DNA of 64,000 bases from Dongia_B sp035539215 (GTDB lineage: Bacteria; Pseudomonadota; Alphaproteobacteria; Dongiales; Dongiaceae): assembly GCA_035539215.1 (NCBI GenBank), contig DATLIX010000165.1, forward strand, positions 11,595-75,594, given 5' to 3'. Under the pieces are notes generated by a model, which saw only the letters and a program-made list of their open reading frames with translations, searched no databases and was not told the origin of the DNA. Every line of letters begins with the position of its first letter. Positions within the stretch are counted from its first letter, which is position 1. Position numbers and translations under genes: made by a program. Shown here piece after piece: positions 1-7,857 of this stretch.

Positions 1-1
1 A

Positions 2-886
2 AGCCGACTGGCCCTGACCTATATGCGGCTTCATCCTGCGGATATTCGCACCGCGATCCTGGATTCGGTCTATCCGCCGCAGGTGCATTTTCTGGAGGAC
101 GATGCCTGGCGGACCGAGCGTGCTTTCCAATTGCTCTTCGATGCCTGCAAGGCTGACGCGGACTGCCGCCAATGGTACCCGGATCTTGCCGCGCGGCTGC
201 CGGCCTTGGTCAGCCGTCTGAATGAAAAGCCCTTGCAGATGCGGCATGCCGATCCCGACGGCGGGCCCGATCTGCTCTTTCCGCTGACCGGCGAAACCCT
301 GCTCACCCATCTCTTCTTCAATCTTTACAATCGCGACGATATCGAACGCGTGCCGCAGATCATCGATATTTTCGATCGCAACCTGACGCGGTCGATTGCC
401 GGGGAAACCAGCCTGCTCCTGGAGGAATTGCACGACCGTCCGGATTGGGGGGATGCGATGGCGATGACCATCGATTGCCGCGAAGACGTCCCCTTCAATG
501 ACCTGGCAAAGGTCCGGGCAAATTATGCGGCATCGCCGCTATTGCGCAGTTTTGCCGACGTCGACCCGGCACCGGATTGTGCGGGATGGGTTCAAGCGCC
601 GCCGGTCGCCGCCATGGCGCGGCCGATCGAGAGTGCTGTGCCGAGCCTCGTCCTGGCCGGGAGCAACGATCCGGTCACGCCGCCGAGCTATGCCCGATTG
701 GCTGCGAGCCATCTGTCGCATGCTTTCTATACGGAATTCCCCGCCACCGGCCATGATGTGCTCGGCAATTCCATCTGTGCCGGGCAATTAGCCGAAGTCT
801 TCTTGGATCGGCCCGATCAGCAACCGACCCATCCCTGTCTCGCGGTCTCGAAGCCGCTGGTTTTCGCGGCACCGGTCGATCGCTGA
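2..886 (+). CDS. TAP-like alpha/beta hydrolase, C-terminal part (cut by window edge)
   Basis: This is the C-terminal part of a proteinase of the tripeptidyl aminopeptidase (TAP) type of the alpha/beta hydrolase fold. The frame is open to the first bases of the window, where it reads SRLALTYMRLHPADIR, the stretch that follows the nucleophile elbow GxSYG in this family. The nucleophile serine itself therefore lies just outside the window. The charge-relay Asp is seen in LVLAGSNDPVTPP and the His in FPATGHDVL, which sit in the TAP-like C-terminal domain. The ATG at 23 is internal and is not the true start. Substrate cannot be told from the sequence; many relatives are secreted or periplasmic. 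Confidence 0.85.
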   Translation, partial: SRLALTYMRLHPADIRTAILDSVYPPQVHFLEDDAWRTERAFQLLFDACKADADCRQWYPDLAARLPALVSRLNEKPLQMRHADPDGGPDLLFPLTGETLLTHLFFNLYNRDDIERVPQIIDIFDRNLTRSIAGETSLLLEELHDRPDWGDAMAMTIDCREDVPFNDLAKVRANYAASPLLRSFADVDPAPDCAGWVQAPPVAAMARPIESAVPSLVLAGSNDPVTPPSYARLAASHLSHAFYTEFPATGHDVLGNSICAGQLAEVFLDRPDQQPTHPCLAVSKPLVFAAPVDR

Positions 887-932
887 GCGAGTTTGCGTGT
901 GCCGGCCGGCAGGACCGGAAGAGCTGTCGCCG

Positions 933-1604
933 TCAGAAGAAGAACAGCGCGATCACGACGAGGAGAATGACGACGACGACACCGCCCAGGAAGGCGAGCT
1001 GGCGGCTATTGCTGAAGCCCTCTCCTGCGGCGCTCGGTGTCCCGGCCGGTTCATGCGCCGTCGGATGAGCGGGCTCATGCGTTATCGGCGCGGCGGGGGC
1101 GGGGGAAAGCTGTTCCAGCGCTTCTTCGAGGGGCGGCGTCTGTGGTGTCGCATCGGCTGGCGCACCCACGCGAGCCGCGAAGGCGGCGAAAAATTCATCG
1201 GCCATTTTCTTGGCGCTGCCTTCCACCAGACGTGAGCCGATCTGTGCCAGCTTGCCGCCGATCTGGGCTGCCGCGGTATATTGCAGCCGGGTGCTCCTGC
1301 CCTCATTCTGCGATTGCAGGAAGACCTTGGCACTGCCTTTGGCAAAGCCGGCAGCGCCGCCCTGGCCTTCGCCGGTAATGGTGTAGCCGTTGGGCGGGTC
1401 GATATCGCTCAGGGTCACCTTGCCGCCGAAGCCGGCCTTGACCGGTCCGATCTTCGCCGTGACGCGGGCGGTGAACTCGTTGTCGGCGGACCGCACCAGT
1501 TCCTCGCACCCGGCAATGCAGGACTTCAGGATCTCAGGATCATTCAAAGCCGCCCAGACAGCGTCGCGTGGTGCCGCGATCAGATACTCACCGGTCATGT
1601 CCAT
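933..1604 (-). CDS. CoxG-like SRPBCC family protein
   Basis: A 223-residue protein of the CO dehydrogenase subunit G (CoxG) type. The N-terminal 150 residues carry the SRPBCC/START-like fold, beginning MDMTGEYLIAAPRDAVWAAL and followed by LNDPEILKSCIAGCEEL, both diagnostic for the family. A Pro/Ala-rich linker follows, and the protein ends in a membrane segment (GGVVVVILLVVIALFFF), as in CoxG, which recruits accessory proteins to the membrane. I chose the ATG at 1604 because it gives the canonical N-terminus; a longer frame upstream would run through the divergent gene's promoter. No coxLMS genes lie nearby, so a role in CO oxidation is not supported here. It may serve another molybdenum hydroxylase or be a generic lipid/ligand binder. 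Confidence 0.88.
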   Translation of the reverse strand: MDMTGEYLIAAPRDAVWAALNDPEILKSCIAGCEELVRSADNEFTARVTAKIGPVKAGFGGKVTLSDIDPPNGYTITGEGQGGAAGFAKGSAKVFLQSQNEGRSTRLQYTAAAQIGGKLAQIGSRLVEGSAKKMADEFFAAFAARVGAPADATPQTPPLEEALEQLSPAPAAPITHEPAHPTAHEPAGTPSAAGEGFSNSRQLAFLGGVVVVILLVVIALFFF

Positions 1605-1722
1605 GATGAAGCTCCCCGCCAACGGCTTTACAGTTCGACACGGCACAGCCAGCGGCTGCATTTCCGAAATGCCATCCAAGGCAGGTCTTGACTTAAAGTC
1701 AAGCGGAGGAGAAATTTCCCCT

Positions 1723-2217
1723 ATGAGCAAATTCCTCCACAGATCGCTGGCCATCGTCCTCGTTGCGGCAACACTGCTGATTTCCGGGCCGCTGGCCCAG
1801 GCTTTTTCGCGGGATATCGTCGTTATCCGCGCCCATGGTGGCAGCTACCGGTTCAACGTCGAACTGGCGATCAGCGACGAGGAGAGAGCACAGGGGCTGA
1901 TGTTCCGCAAGGAAATGGCCTCCGATGCCGGCATGTTGTTCCTGTATAACCAGGACCAGGCCGTCACCTTCTGGATGAAGAACACCTATCTGCCGCTGGA
2001 CATGATCTTCATCGCTTCCGACGGCAGGATCACCCAGATCGTCCGTCACGCCCAGCCGTTTTCCGAAAACCTGATCCCCTCCAACACCTATATTCGTGGC
2101 GTATTGGAGGTCAATGCGGGGGTGGCCGACCGCTATGAAATCGAGCCGGGTGATCGCGTCGACTATAAAAGCTTGAAGATGCCCGGGGCAGCCAGCAGCA
2201 AAACGCCGGGCCAATAG
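1723..2217 (+). CDS. DUF192 family exported protein
   Basis: A 164-residue protein with an N-terminal signal peptide (residues 1-27, hydrophobic core IVLVAATLLISGPLAQA) followed by a DUF192 domain. Family hallmarks are visible: the segment AQGLMFRKEMASDAGMLF, then FWMKNTYLPLDMIFI and the later GVLEVNAG. The start at 1723 is fixed by a strong ribosome-binding site (GCGGAGGAG at 1704-1712). It is divergent from the CoxG-like gene with about 118 bp between starts. Function of the family is not established; some members sit by cold-shock or envelope genes. Likely periplasmic. Confidence 0.9.
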   Translation: MSKFLHRSLAIVLVAATLLISGPLAQAFSRDIVVIRAHGGSYRFNVELAISDEERAQGLMFRKEMASDAGMLFLYNQDQAVTFWMKNTYLPLDMIFIASDGRITQIVRHAQPFSENLIPSNTYIRGVLEVNAGVADRYEIEPGDRVDYKSLKMPGAASSKTPGQ

Positions 2218-2328
2218 CGCCGCTCCGCGAATCCTTCGGCCTGCGAAGATCGCAGGACAGGCCGCGCTTTAGCCGGCCCCGACGCCTTGGCCGGTTCTAC
2301 CCGGCAACAGATGACGATCCAATGTGAG

Positions 2329-2571
2329 CTAGAGCCCGGCTTCGGTCGGCTGCGGAACGCGTTTGTATTGCACCCCTGATTCAAGGGCACTTTGCGCCAC
2401 AGTCTTGCGGCGGCTGGTATCGCTGACGCAGAAAATATGGGCGTAGGGCGTGCCGTCGATCCCGTTGAACAGAGAGGCGACTTCCCAGACCAGGAGGGAC
2501 ATCTCGGCATTCTGATAGCGCGCCCCAACGGTTACGCGCGCCTGTTTTCGACGGGAGAATATCCCAAGCAT
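2329..2571 (-). CDS. Small conserved hypothetical protein
   Basis: An 80-residue protein starting MLGIFSRRKQARVTVG. The ATG at 2571 is preceded by GGATAG at a good distance; a TTG four codons earlier is an alternative. The sequence has balanced composition and a central stretch (SLLVWEVASLFNGIDGTPYAHI) that resembles small basic hypothetical proteins of alphaproteobacteria that I recall, beginning with FxRR and ARVTVG. No catalytic motif, signal peptide or membrane segment is visible. It stands alone between the DUF192 gene and the amine-metabolism cluster. Function unknown. Confidence 0.65.
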   Translation of the reverse strand: MLGIFSRRKQARVTVGARYQNAEMSLLVWEVASLFNGIDGTPYAHIFCVSDTSRRKTVAQSALESGVQYKRVPQPTEAGL

Positions 2572-2800
2572 GTATCTATCCAATTCATCGACGGATTCGC
2601 TCGACGAGCGAACCGCCTATCAGATATCACATCCTCTTGATCGGAGACAAGATTCTGCGCTGCTTATAGCGCCACGGCGGCATTTGCCACTTCTTCAACC
2701 GAAGCGGGTCGGCGGCCAGGCGCTTCTTCGGGCTTGCATCTCGCCGCGATTTGCTGCAGGGCCGCCGAAGGCGTGATGCATTCCGCGGCCCTGCAAGATC

Positions 2801-4213
2801 TCAGGCGTTGCGCAGATACCAGGCGTAGTCCAGCTCGGTGACGCGGCTGAAGAAGCGGTCCTGCTCCGCCCGTTTGACGGCGGTGAAGACATGGTGGAAG
2901 CGCGGCCCGAAATACGCCTTCATCCGGTCGGAGCGTTCGAACAGGTCGAGGGCGGCAAACCAGTTGGTCGGCAGCTTCGAACCGCTCTCCTGGGCATGGG
3001 CATAGCCGTTGCCGACCACGGCAGGGCCGGGATCGAGACGATGCGTCAGGCCGTAATGGATGCCCGCCAGGAGTGCTGCCACCGCCAGGTAGGGATTGGC
3101 GTCGGCGCCGCAAACGCGGTGTTCCACATGGCGCGTATGGGCCGGTCCCGCCGGAACGCGGAAGCTGACGGTGCGGTTGTTGACCCCCCAGGTCGGCGCC
3201 ACGGGCGCATAGGAATTGGCCCGGAAACGCCGATAGGAATTCGCGTTCGGCGCGAAGACGGCCATGGAATCTTCCAGCATCGCCATCATGCCGCCAATGG
3301 CGAAACGCAGCAGCTCGCTGCCTTCGGGAGAATCGCTGCCGAAGGCGTTGTTGCCCTGCTGGTCGGCGAGACTGACATGCAGATGCATGCCGCTGCCGGC
3401 GATATCGTTATGCGGCTTCGCCATGAAGGTGGCTTCGAAACCGTGCCGGACCGCAACGCCCTTGACCAGGCGCTTATAGAGAATTGCATCGTCACAGGCC
3501 CGCAAGGCGTCGGGACGATGGCGCAGGCCGAGTTCCATTTGACCCTGGGCATATTCCGAGATCGAGGATTCCAGCGGCAGGCCGACCTGATCGCCGGCGG
3601 CATAGACGTCGCGGAAGAACGGCTCAAAATCGTCCAGCTCGCGCAGGCCATAGACCTGGATATCGTGCTGGCGGTGGGCGGTGACCGGCCCGATCGGCGG
3701 CTGCCTGCCGCCTTGCGGCGCCGGCTCGCGGTCGACCAGGAAGAACTCCATTTCGCAGGCGATGACCGGCGTCAGCTGGAATTCCTTGAAGCGGTCGATC
3801 ACGCCTTGCAGGACATGGCGCGGGTCGAAATTGCAGCGCGTGCCGTCAAGCTCATACATGGTCAGCATGACCTGCGCATAATCGGGGCCGAGCCAGGGTG
3901 CCCGGGTCAGGGTGCCGGCGACCGGGCGGCCGAGACGGTCGGCGTCGCCGTCGCTCCAGACCAGGCCTGATTCTTCGACATCCTCGCCGGTGATATCGAG
4001 GCCGCCCATGGTGCCGGGCAGGAAGCGGCCATATTCGAAGATGGGGCGCAGATCACGCCGCAGCAGGTTCTTGCCGCGCGGCACGCCGGATTGATTGGTC
4101 CAGAAGATTTGCACGAAGCGGACATCCGGATTCTGAGCCAGAAAGTCATCGCATTCGCGCAGATCGGCAATTTCCGGGCGGACGGTTCCTTGACTGGAAT
4201 GACTGTCGTTCAA
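2801..4213 (-). CDS. Glutamine synthetase-like (gamma-glutamylamide) ligase
   Basis: A 470-residue enzyme of the class I glutamine synthetase superfamily. The N-terminal beta-grasp domain contains FVQIFWTNQSGVPRGK and the C-terminal catalytic domain has the metal/glutamate motifs ACEMEFFL and KPHNDIAGSGMHLHVSL. This variant form and the neighbouring genes point to gamma-glutamylation of an amine, as in PuuA (gamma-glutamylputrescine synthetase) or GlnA-like enzymes, rather than ammonia assimilation; the tyrosine adenylylation site typical of GlnA is not evident. The start is a TTG at 4213: no ATG lies near, and an AGGTGAGGG ribosome-binding site precedes it. It lies 65 bp downstream of the aminotransferase on the same strand, so they probably form an operon. 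Confidence 0.88.
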   Translation of the reverse strand: MNDSHSSQGTVRPEIADLRECDDFLAQNPDVRFVQIFWTNQSGVPRGKNLLRRDLRPIFEYGRFLPGTMGGLDITGEDVEESGLVWSDGDADRLGRPVAGTLTRAPWLGPDYAQVMLTMYELDGTRCNFDPRHVLQGVIDRFKEFQLTPVIACEMEFFLVDREPAPQGGRQPPIGPVTAHRQHDIQVYGLRELDDFEPFFRDVYAAGDQVGLPLESSISEYAQGQMELGLRHRPDALRACDDAILYKRLVKGVAVRHGFEATFMAKPHNDIAGSGMHLHVSLADQQGNNAFGSDSPEGSELLRFAIGGMMAMLEDSMAVFAPNANSYRRFRANSYAPVAPTWGVNNRTVSFRVPAGPAHTRHVEHRVCGADANPYLAVAALLAGIHYGLTHRLDPGPAVVGNGYAHAQESGSKLPTNWFAALDLFERSDRMKAYFGPRFHHVFTAVKRAEQDRFFSRVTELDYAWYLRNA

Positions 4214-4278
4214 TTTCCCTCACCTTGTTTCTTTATGTTGGCTGTTGCGCCGGGCGCTGTTCGGCGCCCCCCGCTCGG

Positions 4279-5643
4279 TCAGTTGACCAGTTCATCCAGG
4301 CAGGCGCCAACAGTTCCCACCAAATGATCCACTTGCGTGCTGCTCGTCGCCGGGCAGACCAGTGTCATATTATGGAACGGCGCGATGATGAGGCCGCGGT
4401 TGAGCAGGAACAGGTGGATCGCCAGTTCCAGCTGATGGTGCATCGCCGCCTGGGCTTCGCTGCCGTTGCGCGGGCGCTCGGCGGCGCAGACGAATTCCGC
4501 CCGGGCGCCGACATTGGAGACATGCCAGGGCAAAGCGTGGCGCTTGATCTCCGCCTCGATGCCGCGCGCCAGCTTTTCCGACAGCGGCAGCATGTGATCA
4601 TAGGCGGCGGGGGTCATCACCTCTTCGAGATTGGCGCGCATCGCCCTGAGCGCCATGGCATTGGCGCTCAGGGTCGTTCCCATGCCGCTATAGCCGGGTC
4701 CGGCCTCGATCTCGGCCGTTTTCATCTTTGCCGCCATCTCTGCCGTACAGCCATAGACCGAGCAGGGGATGCCGCCGGCAATCGGCTTGCCGATGGTGAG
4801 AAAATCCGGCTCCAGGCCGTGCGTGCGGGTATAGCCGCCATAACCGGTCGAGATGGTATGGGTCTCGTCGATGACGAGCAGCGTCTCGTATTTGCGGGTG
4901 AGGGCGCGCAGGGCGTCGAGGAAGCCCGGCTGCGGCAGCACCATGCCGATATTGGTCAACGCGGGCTCGGTGATGACGCAGGCGACGTCGCGGTCGGCGA
5001 GCGCACCTTCCAGCGCGGCGATGTCGTTAAATTCCACGATCTTGGTGTGATCGCGCATGTCATAGACCTGCCCGATCAGGCCCGGCCGGTGGATCGGCTT
5101 GCCGTCTTTCAGCCGCACGAAGGTGTCGTCGCAGGAACCATGATAGCAGCCGTTGAAGACCAGGATCTTGTCGCGCCTGGTGATGCCGCGGCACCAGCGG
5201 ATGACGAAGCGATTGGCATCGGTCGCCGTGGTTGCAACCTGCCAGATGGGCAAGCCGAATTTCTGCGCGAGAAGCCGTCCGACAGCGACGACGTCCTCGG
5301 TCGGCAGCATGTAGGTGAGGCCGTGGCGCGCCTGCTCGGCGATGGCGGCGGCGACCGGCGCGGGCGAATGGCCGAACATCGAACCGGTGTCGCCGAGGCA
5401 GAAGTCGTCGTAATCGTGGCCGTCGACATCCGTCAGCGTCGCGCCGAAGGCATCGGCGACGAAGAGAGGGAAGGGCGTCGACCAATCGAGCATCCAGTGC
5501 ATCGGCACGCCGTGATGCCAGTTCGCCGCAGCCTCTTCCGACAGCCGTCTGGATGTGGCATTGCGCTGTGCGTAATGCTTGCGTTCACGATCGATCATCG
5601 CCGCCACGCGTTCCATCGGCACGCCGGCTTCAATCAGGGCCAT
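4279..5643 (-). CDS. Class III PLP-dependent aminotransferase
   Basis: A 454-residue fold-type I enzyme of aminotransferase class III (glutamate-1-semialdehyde mutase / omega-aminotransferase group). Seen in order: the N-terminal DWSTPFPLFVADAFGATLTDVDGHDYDDF segment (glycine-rich cofactor region follows with GDTGSMFGHSP), NGCYHGSCDD, ITEPALTNIGM, the PLP-nitrogen Asp in LLVIDETHTIS and the Schiff-base Lys in TIGKPIAGGIP. A ribosome-binding site AGGAG precedes the ATG. It is first in a probable operon with the glutamine-synthetase-like ligase and is divergent from two SDR genes, suggesting breakdown of an amine or amino acid. The exact amino donor cannot be read from sequence. Confidence 0.9.
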   Translation of the reverse strand: MALIEAGVPMERVAAMIDRERKHYAQRNATSRRLSEEAAANWHHGVPMHWMLDWSTPFPLFVADAFGATLTDVDGHDYDDFCLGDTGSMFGHSPAPVAAAIAEQARHGLTYMLPTEDVVAVGRLLAQKFGLPIWQVATTATDANRFVIRWCRGITRRDKILVFNGCYHGSCDDTFVRLKDGKPIHRPGLIGQVYDMRDHTKIVEFNDIAALEGALADRDVACVITEPALTNIGMVLPQPGFLDALRALTRKYETLLVIDETHTISTGYGGYTRTHGLEPDFLTIGKPIAGGIPCSVYGCTAEMAAKMKTAEIEAGPGYSGMGTTLSANAMALRAMRANLEEVMTPAAYDHMLPLSEKLARGIEAEIKRHALPWHVSNVGARAEFVCAAERPRNGSEAQAAMHHQLELAIHLFLLNRGLIIAPFHNMTLVCPATSSTQVDHLVGTVGACLDELVN

Positions 5644-5742
5644 TTACGATTACTCCTAGAGATAGATCGGTATTGATAGCGACTGGCCGAAGGCGCATCA
5701 AGTGTTGCTCGGGTGACAGCGGCAAGGATGCGGGCTGCAATT

Positions 5743-5759
5743 GTTTGGCTTGTCCAAAC
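5743..5759. promoter_or_regulatory. Candidate operator in the aminotransferase/SDR divergent promoter
   Basis: A perfect inverted repeat, GTTTGG-CTTGT-CCAAAC (6-5-6), lies in the 201-bp gap between the divergent aminotransferase and SDR genes, about 100 bp from each start. Its size and position fit the binding site of a dimeric repressor, but no regulator gene is adjacent. Assignment as an operator is inference. Confidence 0.4.
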
Positions 5760-5844
5760 TAAGAAAATGTGATGGTGACTAGAGACGGCTGATGCAGTCT
5801 GGCATGTTGCGGCCGCTAACACAGCAGGGAACGGGACGGATTGA

Positions 5845-6615
5845 ATGACGAATTTTGACGGCTTGGTCGCTCTGGTGACGGGCGCCGGCAGCGCCGACGG
5901 GATCGGCTTTGCGGCAGCCAAGATGCTCGCCGCGGCGGGAGCCAAGATAGCGATTACCTCAACCACCGACCGGATCCAGGCGAGGTTCGCCGAGCTTGGC
6001 GGCGATGCGGCGACGCAGCTCGCGCTGGCTGCCGACCTCACCAAGGAGCGGCAGGTCGAGAGATTGCTGGCGCAGGTGCTGAAGCGTTTCGGCCGCATCG
6101 ATATCTTGATCAACAATGCAGGCATGATCCAGACCGGCGAGAAGGCGAAAGCCTCGCGCGTGCAGGATATCAGCACCGAAGAATGGAAGCGGGCGATCGA
6201 TATCAATCTCAACACCTGCTTCTATGTCACGCGCAGCGTGCTGCCGCAGATGCTGAAGCGGCGTTTCGGCCGCATCGTCAATATCGCTTCGGTCACCGGC
6301 CCGGTCGTCACTTATGAACGCAGCGCCGCCTATAGCGCTGCCAAGGCCGCCATGGTCGGTTATACCCGCGCCGCCGCCTTGGATGTCGGCCGGCGCGGCG
6401 TGACCGTCAATGCGGTCGCTCCCGGCTGGATCCAGACCGGCTCTTCTTCGAAGACGGAAATCGAGGCCGGCCGTCATACGCCGGTCGGCCGTCCGGGGCG
6501 GGCCGATGAGGTCGCCGCCGTCGCCGCCTTTCTTGCCAGCCGCGAGGCAAGCTATGTCACCGGGCAGATGATCGTTGTCGACGGCGGCAATACTATTCAG
6601 GAACACAAGGGATGA
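5845..6615 (+). CDS. SDR family NAD(P)-dependent oxidoreductase
   Basis: A 256-residue classical short-chain dehydrogenase/reductase. The cofactor loop is VTGAGSADGIGFA (a two-residue longer variant of TGxxxGxG), followed by NNAG (in LINNAGMIQ), the catalytic Ser in NIASVTG and the YxxxK motif as YSAAK, with the C-terminal GQMIVVDGG typical of FabG-like members. The start ATG at 5845 follows GGGACGGA. It opens a two-gene operon with a second SDR and is divergent from an aminotransferase. It probably oxidises a hydroxyl or reduces a carbonyl in the same pathway; substrate unknown. Confidence 0.9.
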   Translation: MTNFDGLVALVTGAGSADGIGFAAAKMLAAAGAKIAITSTTDRIQARFAELGGDAATQLALAADLTKERQVERLLAQVLKRFGRIDILINNAGMIQTGEKAKASRVQDISTEEWKRAIDINLNTCFYVTRSVLPQMLKRRFGRIVNIASVTGPVVTYERSAAYSAAKAAMVGYTRAAALDVGRRGVTVNAVAPGWIQTGSSSKTEIEAGRHTPVGRPGRADEVAAVAAFLASREASYVTGQMIVVDGGNTIQEHKG

Positions 6616-6673
6616 CGCGGCAGATCGGCCGCGTTGCATGAAGATGGCTGGATCAGGGTCAGGGAGTATCGGA

Positions 6674-7456
6674 ATGGCAGTGGAAGACGGCAGCTGGTCT
6701 GGCAAGACCGTTTTGGTGACAGGCGGCGCCGGCGGCCTCGGTCAGGCGCTCGCCCGTCGCTATGCGGCGGCCGGCGCCGTTGTCGCCCTTGCCGATCTCT
6801 CGCAGGAAGATGCCGATCGCGTCGCGCTGGAGATTGGCCGCGGCTGCTTCGCTGTCGCTACCGACGTAAGCAAGGTGGCCGATTGCGAGCGGATGACCGC
6901 GGTCGCCGTCGCGCGCACCGGCCGGCTCGATCTGCTGATCAATGCGGCCGGCATCTGGCTCGAAGGCGATGCCGACGGGGTGACGGAGGCAGATTGGGAC
7001 CGGGTGATCGACATCAATCTCAAAGGCAGCTTCTTTGCCTGCCGCTTCGCTATTCCCGAGCTGGAAAAGACCGGCGGGCAGATCATCAATATCGGCTCGG
7101 ATGCCGGCCTGGTCGGTAATAAGGGGGCAGCAGTCTATTGCGCGTCAAAGGGAGGCATCTCCCTGCTCACCAAGGCGTTGGCCCTGGAACTGGCGCCGCG
7201 CGGCATCCGCGTCAATGCCGTCTGCCCCTGTGACATTGAAACGCCGATGATCGAGTTCCAGGCCAATACCTATGGCGATGGCGATCCCTCGGCCTATAAG
7301 CGCAACCTGCTGTCCAAGTATCCGCAGGGCAAAATGGCGCGGTTCTCGCGTCCGGAGGAAATTGCCGCCTTCGTTTATGCGATCACCTCGCCGGAGCTGG
7401 CGCCGCTGGTGGGGGCTTGCCTGCCGATCGATTTCGGACTGACGGCGGGCTATTGA
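6674..7456 (+). CDS. SDR family oxidoreductase (second copy in tandem)
   Basis: A 260-residue short-chain dehydrogenase. Visible are the cofactor motif VTGGAGGLGQALA, LINAAG (NNAG position), Ser in NIGSDAG and the YCASK catalytic motif. The start at 6674 is chosen because AGGGAG stands just upstream and it gives the usual short N-terminus; open frame continues upstream into the previous gene's end and is not needed. It lies 58 bp after the first SDR, so they are likely cotranscribed; the two are clearly different in sequence and so are not a recent duplication. Substrate unknown. Confidence 0.9.
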   Translation: MAVEDGSWSGKTVLVTGGAGGLGQALARRYAAAGAVVALADLSQEDADRVALEIGRGCFAVATDVSKVADCERMTAVAVARTGRLDLLINAAGIWLEGDADGVTEADWDRVIDINLKGSFFACRFAIPELEKTGGQIINIGSDAGLVGNKGAAVYCASKGGISLLTKALALELAPRGIRVNAVCPCDIETPMIEFQANTYGDGDPSAYKRNLLSKYPQGKMARFSRPEEIAAFVYAITSPELAPLVGACLPIDFGLTAGY

Positions 7457-7458
7457 GC

Positions 7459-7857
7459 ATGCTCGATCAGGCTGTCATTGCGCAACTGATTGCCGATATT
7501 GGCGACGACGCCTTTATCCGGCTGTCGCGGCAATTCCTCGATGAGACCGGCAATCGTATCGTGGCCCTGACCGACGCCCGGAAGGCGGCGGCCTGGGGCG
7601 AGCTCGCCCGTCACGCCCATTCGCTGAAAAGCACCGCGCAAAGCTTCGGCCTGCCCGAAACCGGCGCCCAGGCCCGTGACCTGCAGGTGGCAGCTGACCG
7701 TCTCGACATCGCGGCGATCGATGCCCTTTTGCCGCGGCTCATCGACACCACCGGCGCGGAATGCGCGATGTTCGAGGCGTTATGCGCGAATATGCTGGCT
7801 AAACGGCAATCGGCGAATCCCAGCTCTGGCGCTTCCGATAAAGCGTCGAGGGACTGA
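7459..7857 (+). CDS. LuxU-like histidine phosphotransfer (Hpt) protein
   Basis: A 132-residue single-domain Hpt protein. The phosphoacceptor is His54 in the motif HSLKSTAQSFG, which resembles HALKSSAASFG of Vibrio LuxU as I recall it, and the whole chain has the LuxU length and helix pattern. Such proteins carry phosphate between a hybrid sensor kinase and a response regulator. It starts two bases after the stop of the SDR gene and may be cotranscribed with it. Its 3' end overlaps the convergent LuxO-like regulator gene by 59 bp, which suggests the two are functional partners although they are on opposite strands. No sensor kinase is present in the window. Confidence 0.85.
   Translation: MLDQAVIAQLIADIGDDAFIRLSRQFLDETGNRIVALTDARKAAAWGELARHAHSLKSTAQSFGLPETGAQARDLQVAADRLDIAAIDALLPRLIDTTGAECAMFEALCANMLAKRQSANPSSGASDKASRD

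Noticed and set aside
4225..5676. Long open frame (483 codons) antisense to the aminotransferase
   Set aside because: Composition is His/Arg/Gly/Asp heavy and typical of the antisense frame of a high-GC gene; the minus-strand aminotransferase is unmistakable.
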